From positions 61,640,229-61,704,228 of the forward strand of contig CM035806.1 in assembly GCA_020466095.1 (NCBI GenBank): DNA of 64,000 bases, given 5' to 3'. Of this stretch, positions 47,864-58,930 are shown in pieces (position 1 is the stretch's first letter; each line of letters begins with the position of its first letter). This DNA is from Chlorops oryzae. Taxonomy: Eukaryota > Arthropoda > Insecta > Diptera > Chloropidae. Under the pieces are notes generated by a model. The model saw nothing but the letters and a program-made list of their open reading frames with translations, was not told where the DNA came from and made no database searches. The position numbers and the translations under genes were made by a program.

Positions 47864-47994
47864 TTCTGATTCTCGTGCAGCAAATTCATTTTATGAATGC
47901 TCAAGAAAATTGAACTGTGGACCTCCTCGTTGACCATGTCTATAGAATGACAGTGGTGACGCAGGGGTCAATTTGCCCAGCATTTTCTGCAGGG

Positions 47995-48593
47995 TATGTA
48001 CTATACTTTGAAGAAAAACAAAGTTGTATTTTTTGCAGTATAAGAAGTTTTATGTAGGCCATAGCTAAAATTTGTTCATAAATGCATGAAATTGCCTGAA
48101 ACCCCTAAATATGCTTTAAATCGCCAGAAAATGCAATTTGCATATGCAATATGCATTTGCATTTTTTCGGTTGATCTGGTCATATGTATCGATTTTCTTG
48201 CATTCACACTACACACAGTGTCGTGACCGCATACTTACATCTTGTGTTCAAAAATAGAAGGAGTTGCATTTGACGGGGATCAAGCCGCATTTAATAAGGT
48301 GATATCAATAGGGGTATTGTCTTCTTCTTCCCCATTTTGTTTCCATGACAACGAATTAAGATTGTCAAAATTATTTTGAAACATTTTTTTCCATGCAGGA
48401 TATGGGACTAGTTAGCTCTAGCATTGTACTAGTTCAAACTTCAACAGTACTTGTTCTTCGTTTTAGCTTTTCAAATGTTTTTGGATAATTTTACCGTTTT
48501 AAAAATAGTGAGTTATTCGACAAATAAAGGGTTGAATAAAACATTTTTCCCATCGGGCCTATTTCCACTAGTCTTTAATATTTGATAAATTGT
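47995..48593. other. no gene recognised
   Basis: Nothing supported. Confidence 0.35.
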
Positions 48594-48709
48594 CGGGCAT
48601 GTGACAGAAATCGAATACGACAGAAAACGTTCGATTTCGGTTAAATTTTCATACAAATGTAAGCGAAATCGAACGTTTCCTGTCGTATTCGATTGCTGTC
48701 ACATGCCCG
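48594..48709. mobile_element. palindromic MITE
   Basis: 116 bp, ends CGGGCATGTGACAG / CTGTCACATGCCCG, arms of about 50 bp containing AATCGAATACGACAG and CGTTCGATTTCG. Confidence 0.85.
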
Positions 48710-48870
48710 TGTGTGCTTACTACACAGAAAAAACAATACATAATACATGGGCCAAAATTCTTTTTAATGCCTTCTGTCCCTGTCAATGAAATTCAGTTTT
48801 TCTGAAGGAGCAAACCAAATTAATAAAAATTTAGTTTTAACAAAAAAATTATGAATAACGAAATAAAATA

Positions 48871-50162
48871 ACAGGTTGGCTGATAAGTCCCCGGTCTGAC
48901 ACATAGATGGCGTTGCTAGTATTAAATGCATATTATTTTTATATAGTGGCAACCTTCAAATGATTCGTGTCAAAATTTGACTCTGTAAGTCAATTAGTTT
49001 GTGAGATAGAGCGTCTTTTGTGAAGCAACTTTTGTTATTGTGAAAAAAATGGAAAAAAGGAATTTCGTGTTTTGATAAAATACTGTTTTCTGAAGGGAAA
49101 AAATACAGTGGAAGCAAAAACTTGGCTTGATAATGAGTTTCCGGACTCTGCCCCAGGAAAATCAACAATAATTGATTGGTATGCAAAATTCAAGCGTGGT
49201 GAAATGAGCACGGAGGACGGTGAACGCAGTGGACGCCCGAAAGAGGTGGTTACCGACGAAAACATCAAAAAAATTCACAAAATGATTTTGAATGACCGTA
49301 AAATGAAGTTGATCGAGATAGCAGAGGCCTTAAAGATATCAAAGGAACGTGTTGGTCATATCATTCATCAATATTTGGATATGAAAAAGCTCTGTGCAAA
49401 ATGGGTGCCGCGCGAGCTAACATTTGACCAAAAACAACAACGTGTTGATGATTCTGAGCGGTGTTTGCAGCTGTTAACTCGCAATACACCCGAGTTTTTG
49501 CGTCGATATGTGACAATGGATGAAACATGGCTCTATCACTACACTCCTGAGTCCAATCGACAGTCGGCTGAGTGGACAGCGATCGGTGAACCGTCTCCGA
49601 AGCGTGGAAAGACTCAAAAGTCCGCTGGCAAAGTAATGGCCTCTGTTTTTTTGGGATGGGCATGGAATAATTTTTATCGATTATCTTGAGAAGGGAAAAA
49701 CCATCAAAAGTGACTATTATATGTCGTTATTGGAGCGTTTGAAGGTCGAAATCGCGGCAAAACGGCCCCATATGAAGAAGAAAAAAGTGTTGTTCCACCA
49801 AGACAACGCACCGTGCCACAAGTCATTGAGAACGATGGTAAAAATTCATGAATTAGGCTTCGAATTGCTTCCCCACCCACCGTATTCTCCAGATCTGGCC
49901 CCCAGCGACTTTTTCTTGTTCTCAGACCTCAAAAGGATGCTCGCAGGGAAAAAATTTGGCTGCAATGAAGAGGTGATCGCCGAAACTGAGGCCTATTTTG
50001 AGGCAAAACCGAAGGAGTACTACCAAAATGGTATCAAAAAATTGGAAGGTCGTTATAATCGTTGTATCGCTCTTGAAGGGAACTATGTTGAATAATAAAA
50101 ACGAATTTTGACATAAAAATGTGTTTTTCTTTGTTAGACCGGGGACTTATCAGCCAAACTGT
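48871..50162 (+). mobile_element. Himar1-like mariner (irritans subfamily)
   Basis: 1,292 bp with ends ACAGGTTGGCTGATAAGTCC and its inverse, mismatched at one base near the right tip (CAGCCAAACTGT). TA on both sides (48869-48870, 50163-50164). Length and ends match Himar1 of the horn fly as I remember it. The near-perfect state shows a recent insertion. Confidence 0.95.
49049..50095 (+). pseudogene. Himar1-like mariner transposase with two single-base indels
   Basis: ATG at 49049 to TAA at 50093-50095 spans 1,047 bp, exactly the 348 codons plus stop of Himar1. The frame breaks twice in homopolymers: an A run right after the start (six As where the intact gene has seven) and a T run near 49649 (one T too many). 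The net shift is zero. Between them the frame is fully open (49072-49689) and after them again (49721-50095). Domains in order: paired helix-turn-helix with a GRP-type linker (SGRPKEV); first catalytic Asp in TMDETW; second in HQDNAPCH; third in YSPDLAPSDFF, giving the D,D34D triad. Family knowledge: cut-and-paste at TA. As read it makes no full protein; if the indels are base-calling errors it could be intact. Confidence 0.9.
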
Positions 50163-50164
50163 TA

Positions 50165-50346
50165 CTCTAGTCGAATTGAAAAAAATCAATTATTACCAAA
50201 ACTAAATTTTTTTCCTTCGCAAATTACGGTAACATTGTTGTGTTATCTTGTCTTGTCTTGCCAAAAAAGACAACAATGTTACTGTAATTTGCGAGTAAAC
50301 AAGATGGAAGTTTGGTAATATTCGATTTTTTCCAATTGAACTAGAG
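50165..50346. mobile_element. fold-back MITE next to the mariner
   Basis: Ends CTCTAGTCGAATTG / CAATTGAACTAGAG, with inner arms TCGCAAATTACGGTAACATT / AATGTTACTGTAATTTGCGA. TA on both sides; the left TA is shared with the mariner. Confidence 0.8.
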
Positions 50347-51006
50347 TATTTTATTTCGTTATTAATAAATTTTTTGGTAAAATTTATTTGTTATTAGAAA
50401 TTTAGGCATTAAAAAGAATTTTGGCCCACATACCTAATAAAATAGAACAAAATTAATAAGATATCTCTATGGTTTTGTTTTCAAGAAGAAAGTCTCATTA
50501 TTGTAATAAGGAAAACCTTTTTGAATAAGTCAAGAAGAAAACTTGTTGCTTTTATTATGAATTCTTATTGATTTTTTCAAAAAGGTTTTCCTTATTAAAT
50601 ATATTAAGAAGATTGTTTACCCATAATCTTACAGGAACCTAATGAAATCAATAAGAATACCTTTTTGAAAAAATCAAGAAGATAGCCCAATGAATTCAAT
50701 AAGAAATCCATTTTTAATACAATTCAGTATAAAACCTAATGAAATCAAGAAGTGTTTCTCTATGGATTGTTTTTTTGGTGCCAAAAATAACAGAAATTGA
50801 GTGCAAAAAATTGTGAAAAACTAGTTTTCTTCTTGATTTCATGTGTTTCCCTTCTTGATAAAATTAAAAAGATTTACCACATTAAAATAATAAGGAATCT
50901 CTTCGGAACAATCTTCTCTTCTTTCTGCTGGGGTACCCCTTAGCCTAAAAACGTTTCATAGAGAAAATCTTCTTGAATCTATTAGGCAGTTTTGGCTCTG
51001 TGTAGT

Positions 51007-52174
51007 GGGCTTACCTCTGAATTCGTTGATATTTTACGTTCCAAATTTAATTTTTCGAATAGCATTAATTTTTATGATTCAAGTCTATATAAAAAAATAA
51101 ATAAAAATACTTTGAGGATTGACTTGCATGCAAAGCGTCTAAAAAGGAATTATTCAAACGCCTTTCGAATATATTTTTCCGACTGGGGTCAAACAATTTT
51201 GAAGAAATATTTAAATTCAAAAATAATTTTATGAAAAATAAAAATTTTAGATTTTGACAATCAAAATTCTTTGCAAAAACAAAAAAGTATGTTGTTTTTG
51301 TTCGAGTTGAAGTTGTTGTACTAGTGATATCATCTTATTAAATACGCCTTGGCAGGGATGTTTCTTGGTATCCCGAGTAAAAATATTTGTATTTATTTTG
51401 CACGCCCAAACCGGGCCCAAATACTGAACAGTATCGCGGCCAAATCGAGCACAAACCAGGCATGTGTAGTGAACAAACGCGCCCAAATCTAACAAAAACG
51501 CGCCCAAATTGAGCCCAAAAAAATCAAAATGGGCCCAAATTGATTTTAAAATTCAATTTAAAAAATCTGAAATTATAAAAGTGCGGTTTTATTGAGTTTA
51601 TTAAGGCGGTAATGTCTTAGGTTCCTTCAGCTTCAAAAATATCAAGTTCCGTAGAACAAAGTTTTTAAGTTGGACGTATTTAAATCAAAGTGAAATCGCA
51701 ATCCGTTTTTGTCACATAGAACACAATAACTTACGAACGACGTTATGTCAAGAGCTGTATTTTTAGTTTTGGACCACTAGTCTAAAAGTTACCATTATAT
51801 ATACACAGGGTGTATATTATGTTAAAAAATTCGCCTTACAGGCTTCGTAGAAGATGGGTTACTTTTTCGAGAACTGCTAAATTTTGAGTTTTGACGATTT
51901 TATGATTTATGTGCGAAATGATCTGAGCTGTATACGTTTTACGAAACACATTTCACCGTATTTGAAACCAAATCGAGAGCTGAACGATCTCTAGAAACGT
52001 TCTGTTTGTAAAATCTGAAGCCATTTTTATCCCTTTTTGGAATTTTTTTTTCATAAGACAATAAAGTTCAATCGTTTTAATTTTTTATCTTGTTTTTATT
52101 TGTAACTTACATGTTAATATAGTTTTTTTTTATATACTTAGTTTTTTTTTAGTCAAAATACATATACACTAAAC
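51007..52174. other. no gene recognised
   Basis: 51400-51550 has repeated GCCCAAA/GGGCCCAAA words, possibly subterminal repeats of an element whose ends I could not find. Confidence 0.35.
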
Positions 52175-52639
52175 CAGGGAATGAAACCGTTACCTTTACC
52201 GTTACCGTTACCCCTTAAATACCGATTCGTTTTGATTACCCTTATCCTTACCGTTACCGATATAAATACTTAGCTACCTTTACCGTTACCGATACCCTTA
52301 TAGCTGTGTTACCGGTAAAATTAAAAAAAAACACACAAAACTAGCTTCCCTGCAAGAAGGCTGCCACATGTGCCCCAAAGTCTATACTGTAATCAATACA
52401 GACAAGACAACTAGTCCAAATGTTGTTAATATAAGATGCAATTTTAACAGCCTAAAATAAGTATTTCAATTCCTAAGGGACAACTTTGAAATTTATTCCG
52501 TTACAATTACCGGTATATACCGGTAAAACCCTTACCGTTATACAATAAAAACCTTTATCTTTACCGATACCGATATTCGTAAATTATTTGTTACCGTTAC
52601 CCTTACCGCTACCGTTATTCGTTTCGGTTTCATTCCCTG
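52175..52639. mobile_element. hAT MITE with exact 8-bp target duplication
   Basis: Ends CAGGGAATGAAACCG / CGGTTTCATTCCCTG, flanked by identical CACTAAAC octamers (52167-52174 and 52640-52647). Many TTACCG subterminal repeats on both sides. 465 bp, non-coding. Confidence 0.92.
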
Positions 52640-55076
52640 CACTAAACCAAAAGTGAGTCGTTGGTGAACATGGTCAAGACGGGTTAGGTTGTCTGAAACA
52701 AAAAACTATGGAACGGATTATTGTTAAGTACGCCCGTCCTTATCGACGCTACCAGAATTATTGAATTTCATAAAAAACAAAAACATAAAGGAAGGTCGAA
52801 AAAGAGGATCTATCGAAAATCTAAATTTTTTTTTTCAAAAAAATCATTAAAAATTTATAACAAAATATTTTCGGAGAAACCAATTCTGGTACCTTCGAGA
52901 ACTCCTAGTAAGTGGAAGAATATATTAAAGTTTCAAAGAAATCGGATGGATATTCGGTTCCTTACAATGTTGACCAATAAGGAAAATGACGTTTCGAGTA
53001 AGACGTGTTTAAAGTTTCAAGCGACGAGCAAGTTGCTTAGGGCGCGTCGGCGATTATGGGCTGTAACTTTTTGAATACTTGGAAAATCAGTCAGATTTTT
53101 TCATAGCACATAATAGCTTTTCCTATCGGAATATGAGAAAAAAAAACCACTTTTATATGAGTTAAAGCCAAGCTCATGTTGATTTCGATTGTTATGAATT
53201 TGTCCCAGATAAAAAGCTTTTCAAGTGGCAACCTTAAAATTACACTAGTTTACGAAAAGTCTGACCTGTACCATCTGAAATCTGACTTCAGATTCGTGCT
53301 CAGCACCCCAAAAAACCTAAGGCATCGTACTTGATATTTCAAGACCTTTATTTTTTATTTTCCGGTGCAATCAGTACTCTTGGTAAAATTATGTTTTGAG
53401 TATTTTTACTTTAAATACTTATATATGCCACATTTTTAATGCAAATGTTATCAACATGGGCTGCCTTTCTTCCTGATAGATCATTCTATGATGTCAAAGG
53501 AAGAAACAAAAAAGAAAAAAAAAATTTTCATGGTGTAATTTAGACCAAAAGTGATTTTTTAAAAGAAATTTTGTTAAAAATGAAACAAATTTCTGGAAAA
53601 GTTCATTTACATCTACTTAGCCAATGGCTGGATCGAAAATGGTTCTAAGCGTCATTGATAGAAAATTTCATTACCCTTAATTTTATAGCATAGAACTTCA
53701 AATCGGTTAATTATCTCCGGAGATAATTGGAATTTACCAACCATACTTTTTTTCAAAACTCAAAAAACGGAAAACAGCCTACATCTCGAAAACTGTTCTA
53801 CTTAAAAATTTTCTGACTACATATTCGGACTCAGCAGAAAATTTTACTAAAAAACTGATCATCAAAAGCCGAAGGTCGCAAATTTTTTTAATTTTCGTAA
53901 GCTAGTGTTATTATCCCTTCCAATTTATTAAAGACACCACCCAATAATGTTTGAAATGGCAAGAAATTGCACGCGATAGAAAAAGTTTAAGCTCCCCTAA
54001 GAATATACTATCATGCAATTACGAAAAGCATATATCCTGTGAAACATGGTGGAAGCTACAGTGTTTGAGCATTTTTTCAGATAACTGGCGTTCACGTGCA
54101 AATGCAACATGTCGCATGACATAAACGGCTCTTGTAACAAGTTTGACGCGACGTCAAACGACTTTTTAACAACGCTCTGTTAAAATTTTGGTTCGATTTT
54201 GAAAGATATATTTTCACTTTTGACGTGTTTGATTCATAATTAATCATTTGCTTTACAGAAGAAGAAGGCACTTTAAGGTCATGGCTAATTTGGCCATTAT
54301 TTAAGCGAATAAAAGCACGATGGTTGTTATTTTTTTTAAAATTATATTTCATTCGTCTTAATGGTGTGAGCAAGGAAACCTGTATTGCCTTGCCTCTGCC
54401 TTCTTTTGTAAATACTCCTGGAGCTGATGGCATGTGCGTCATTTCATGATCTCAGAATGTTTCAAAACATCTGCGAGCACTACAAACAGCACCCGAACCT
54501 GTGTGCACGAGTTTTTATTTTTATTTTTTTATGCAACTGCGAATAGTATCGAACTGCATAAAGGACATCAAATATCATTACCGAACTGCATCGAAATCGA
54601 AGACCTTTTGCAGGACCGTGCTACGGCACTCAGCGCAACACAACACAAGTTAAAACTGACAAAGCGGCGGGTGGTATTGAAATAAAACTTGAAAAAAAAA
54701 AAAAGAACAAACAAAGAAAAAGAAAAAAAAAACAAAGCAAAAAACTGCTCAACCTCAACTGTTCGAGTTAATAGCTAGCTGACGTAGTGTACGTCTGTTT
54801 GACCGAATGCTTCGATGGACAAGCAAGCATTTTGTGTGGACTTTGAAAGCTAGAGATAGCAATGAGTATATGCTACTACAGATAAAATCTTGTCCCTTTG
54901 AAGGGGAAATTTGCTAAATTAGCAGCAAAAGCCACGCTGCTTAGGCAAGCAGCTCTATCAAAATTTTCGATCGAATTGGCTCTTGTTGGGAGAAAAAAAT
55001 ATGATGCAATGCCTGCGATATCAGCAGATTCCCTCAGAATGGCTTTCTAGGCGAGTTATATGAGAGCCACACGTCG
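52640..55076. other. no gene recognised
   Basis: Contains one satellite-like fragment (53281-53345) and A-rich tracts near 54690-54745. Frames up to 117 codons show no domain. Confidence 0.35.
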
Positions 55077-56719
55077 CACAGTGTACTGTGAGCGGCTAAA
55101 AGCCCCACAAATCGAGATTTTAAATATTTAAATATCTTAAGCAATAGTATTCCTGTTAACAAAAGTCAAAAAGAATTTTGAAATACTTACATATTTTAAC
55201 CCGTTTTAGCACAGTATCCCTTTAAAGCTGTAGGTGATGAAAAGTGTTGTTTTGCAATATTAGAAATTCATTTTAAATGCTCCGTATTGCTCAATTGTGG
55301 TTTTTATATAATGTTTTATATGTGAAATTAAAATACGAATTATGTTTAATCTGGAAATCTCAATATTTTCCTTTGCATCTGAGAATTGCCATTGCATTTA
55401 AGTAAACAATTAAAATAATGAGAAACTTGTTTGCATTTTGCAGTTTTTTTTTTTTTTTTAAACTAAATATACTAAATTTTTTTGGCAAACTTAGTCAGGA
55501 GATCATAAAAGTATTGAAGCTGAAATTAAGTAGAATTTATTATATACTTTCAAAATGTTAAAATATCACAAGCTTGGACTTGTAAAATGGTTAATTAGAC
55601 AACAATTACCTAATAGTATTAAGTATAATTTAGAACAATCACCAATGGAAAATATGATTGCTGCCATTGTTTTAGTGTCATAATATACCCCAACCTCTGC
55701 TCTTGCAACAACAATACAGCCCAGCGGCCAAAATTCTGCTTACAGAAGCGATGAACCGCAACACATTTCGTAGGCGGTAGGCGGTAGTGCGTACGACCTC
55801 ATATACCATCCTAGTATACTTTTGTTCGAGCGTGGCCGTTTTTGAAAAGAGATCGCCTACCGCCTCGTATACTTTGTAATCTATTGGTGAGCAGATCGCC
55901 TACAATCTTCTATACTTTGTAGGCGGTAGGCACTGTTCGCCGCTGGGAGTCAATAACAGTTATTCAGATTTGTTTTATTATGGTTACAAAACAAAAGTGT
56001 AAATTTTTAATAAAATTTACTTGAATTTCTATTGTTTAAAGCCTTATATTGAAGCATTTATCCATTGAAATAAAATATTTGTTTGTTTTTATGTGTGTTA
56101 AATTCTGCCGCTGACTAATTTAAGAAGATAGTTTAATTACTTTTCGAGAAAAAAAAATTACCACTACGAAAAATTTACCACTCAAAATTGAATTTCTTGT
56201 TGAATAGCAGTGATTATTGAATGAGCGTTTCGGCCGAAAGTGCTTCAATTATTTTTATTGAATTTTCATGCATTTTCAATGCATTGCAATTTTCGTAAGT
56301 CGTATGTTAGACCAAACTTTACTTTTATCGAAATTATGATAAAACTATAATTTGAGTTTTTAAATACACTCGAACTTTGTCAAATTTTGAATGGATCAAA
56401 AAAAAATGTCCATATGAAGGTATTCATCTGGTATAAATCTTTCAACTTTGGGAGGGGTGAAGTTTGTATAGGAAGCGTGGCACTCTAAAAGTTTTTTCAT
56501 CCTAAATAAGCTGCATAGTAAGTTTCAGCAGACTTATGTTAAGGTTATTAGAAAATGACTTGTGCGGAAGGTGGGTGTGGAATATTTTATTTATTTTATA
56601 TTATAATTCAAAATTTCTTAATTTGAGCTATAGGGAGTATTAACTCGGATTTAATTTCCTTGCTCTGCGATCACTGGTTGTATTTTTGGCCACAGAATGC
56701 ATGGATATGAAACACTGTG
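55077..56719. mobile_element. Transib-like non-autonomous element 1 with 12/23 RSS-like ends
   Basis: 1,643 bp with CACAGTG at both ends. Target duplication CGTCG (55072-55076) / CGTCT (56720-56724), 4 of 5. Left: heptamer, 12-nt spacer, CTAAAAGCC. Right, read inwards: heptamer, 23-nt spacer (56712 down to 56690), CCAAAAATA. Interior non-coding, with the MITE at 55720-55947 inserted. Confidence 0.75.
55720..55947. mobile_element. CCCAGCGGC-family MITE, complete copy
   Basis: Ends CCCAGCGGC / GCCGCTGGG, 228 bp, with internal GATCGCCTAC and TATACTTTGTA repeats. Homologous in reverse to 8124-8385. No clear target duplication. Confidence 0.8.
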
Positions 56720-57780
56720 CGTCTTCTTATTGTAGTTTAAAAAAAAATCGCTTTAATAAGCGACGTAAAATACCACAATAAATAAATGACAATTATGAAT
56801 TGCTCCCCTGCACGACGAGAGACGTGAAGTGAGCTCCACAAATGCACGTCACACAAGAGATTCTTTTCAGTTAAACCTTGGCACATGACTTTAGCAGGCG
56901 TACTTTCCGGACCTGGAACACTCGCACTTCTCCGCCTATCTGCATCGTTTGGCTTGCCTCATTAATTTGTTCTTTATCGCACCTTTTTTTAAATGGCATA
57001 AATATGAATATAAAATTATCAGGCAAAAATGTGAGAAAAAAAAACCACAAAAAAAAAAAAAAAAACGAAAACATCAAAAACAACAGCAACAACAACCGTT
57101 TGTGTTTTCGAGCTACGGAATTTTATATCCAGCAAGGTTTTCTTCTCTTAAGACTGTGTATCGCCCAGCGATGGAATCCTGAATGACAAGGTGTTTTTGG
57201 TTCGATCGAATTTGCATGGCACGAACTTATACTGCAGATGCAAGCAATGATAAGATAATAAGATTTAACCACTGTTAATTCATTACCTATAATCAATTGA
57301 ACATTTTTACACGCAGAGGAAAAAAATCATATCACCAATGGGAACACTCACTTTCAAAGTTTCAGCTCATAACAATTCAAAGATCGGAAGGTTGTTATTC
57401 AATTTCAACTTCAATTTCAATTTATTTAATACTTGGAAATCCTAGCACAGGAAAAATAATCTTAAAGTAAGTGCTAGTCAGTAGCGTAGTGCAGTGAAAT
57501 GGGTCTTCCTTCGAATTTCAATTTCAGTTTCCATTCCCCGCTTGCCTCCATTCCATTCCCCCGAATCAACGAAAATTTTTATGATTTTAAGCAATTCTAA
57601 AAATGTTTCCCTCTATTTTATGTTCCTCGCAATGTGCTTTATAGAACAACCACGGAGCTCAAAGCGTTCCTAGGGCTGCATTGTATTGTTTTCTTTTATA
57701 TTCAATGAAAAAAAGATTATATGAATAATGCTCGACGTCCATAATGCCAAAAATACATAAGACAAATATTTGCAACGTCG
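56720..57780. other. no gene recognised
   Basis: A/C-rich low complexity near 57040-57090 and TTTCAA words near 57395-57425. Frames over these are compositional. Confidence 0.35.
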
Positions 57781-58005
57781 CACAGTGTCACTCTTGCGGC
57801 CAAAAATGATAAAAATCAAAAATATCCGTTTCGAAATTTTTTTATTGCAGAATTCTTCAGAATACTCTAAATAAGTAAAATGCTAAATTTCAAGTCCCTA
57901 CGTATTTTAGTTAAAATTTTTTACGCCCTTAAAGTTACGCATTGTGCGAAGCACAGTTCAGCAAACGTTAACAAATATATACATATGTGTTATATAGAGT
58001 GAGTA

Positions 58006-58930
58006 AGGGCGGGTAATGTGGTATAGTAGCTTTTCTCTTTAACTAAACACACAGGGTTAACGGAACTACGCTTAATAGCTTCAGGTTTTAATAAAACTAT
58101 GAAAGCAAGACAGTTTTTTATTTTTGCAAGTCATGCTATAAATCAGTTGGGAAGAAACTGCGTGGAAGTGTGTTCGTGTTTTTTTTGAGCTCAACTAAAA
58201 ACTGAATTTTTTAATTTAAAAAATTTTTCAAACTTCATGAAGCTTACATTTATGGAACAAGAAACTGTTTTCTTAAGGCAGGGTATAAATCGTAGTTTAA
58301 AAAAAATTAATACTTTCTTGAAAATCAGTATTTCTTTGAATCAACACGAGTGCGGGTATTGTGGTATAGGCTACCGATAGTGGCGAAAACATAATATTAA
58401 ATGACACAACAGGTGAGGAATTTTCAGATTTTCCACCAACAAAAGAAGCTCTGTGTAATTATGGCGATAAAGTCTATGGGGACGATGCAGTTATTATAGC
58501 ATGGGTCACATGTCTGCAATGCGAGCTCGTTTGGGCTCATGAAAAATGTATTCCAAATCGCAGTGCCATTTTTCTTTGCAATTCTTGCAAATAATCTTTT
58601 ATCATTCTAAAAACATAAATAAATAAATAAAACATAAACCACAACTTATTTATTAGAAGAAAAAAAATTAATTACAGGTGTTGTGGTATACTATACCACA
58701 TTACCAGACCTGGTGTACCACATTACCCTCCAAATTTTGCAATTGCCGATATTCGAGTTTTTTTATAAATTGATAAATATGTCAAAAACAAGGAGCCCCA
58801 ACGCTTAAACAGTTAAGGTAGTGTGTGCCTAACATTCATATCATATCAATAGTTCAACAGTATTTTAATCAGATAAAAATTGTAGTTGTTGGCAGCAAAA
58901 AACTATTAGGTATACCACATTACCCGCCCT
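58006..58930 (+). mobile_element. nested pogo-like element relic
   Basis: Terminal inverted repeats AGGGCGGGTAATGTGGTATA / TATACCACATTACCCGCCCT. Internal copies of TGTGGTATA and TACCACATTACC. Carries a PHD-like zinc-finger fragment. Target duplication not clear. Confidence 0.7.
58370..58594 (+). pseudogene. PHD-finger-type tail of a transposase
   Basis: 75 codons to TAA at 58592-58594, opened by a stop at 58367. After an acidic lead (FSDFPPTKEALC) comes a cysteine/histidine pattern: Cys-Asn-Tyr-Gly-Asp, then WVTCLQCELVWAHEKC and FLCNSCK. This is the C4HC3 order of a PHD finger, with one first-pair Cys apparently missing (CNYG instead of CxxC). Some pogo-like transposases end in such a finger. 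The DDE part is absent. Confidence 0.55.

Larger units (their letters stand above)
47245..47994. mobile_element. CCCTGCAG-family element B with two tRNA-like modules
   Basis: Left CCCTGCAGTAATTATCACTA, right CATTTTCTGCAGGG followed by TA (47995-47996). Abuts element A through a shared TA. Convergent tRNA-like modules at 47457-47528 (+) and 47790-47863 (-). Confidence 0.7.
48719..51006. mobile_element. composite TIR element hosting a mariner and a MITE
   Basis: Outer ends ACTACACAGA / TCTGTGTAGT. Inner inverted arms include TGGGCCAAAATTCTTTTTAA (48748 on) against its inverse at about 50404-50430, and GAATAACGAAATAAAATA against TATTTTATTTCGTTATT. The mariner (48871-50162) and the MITE (50165-50346) sit at the centre. 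The right part (50450-50960) is a patchwork of TTCTTATTGATTTTTTC-like words. Confidence 0.55.

Noticed and set aside
51812..51826. CAGGGTGTATATT as another CAGGGTGTCCC element
   Set aside because: Only the first eight bases agree and there is no inverse partner.
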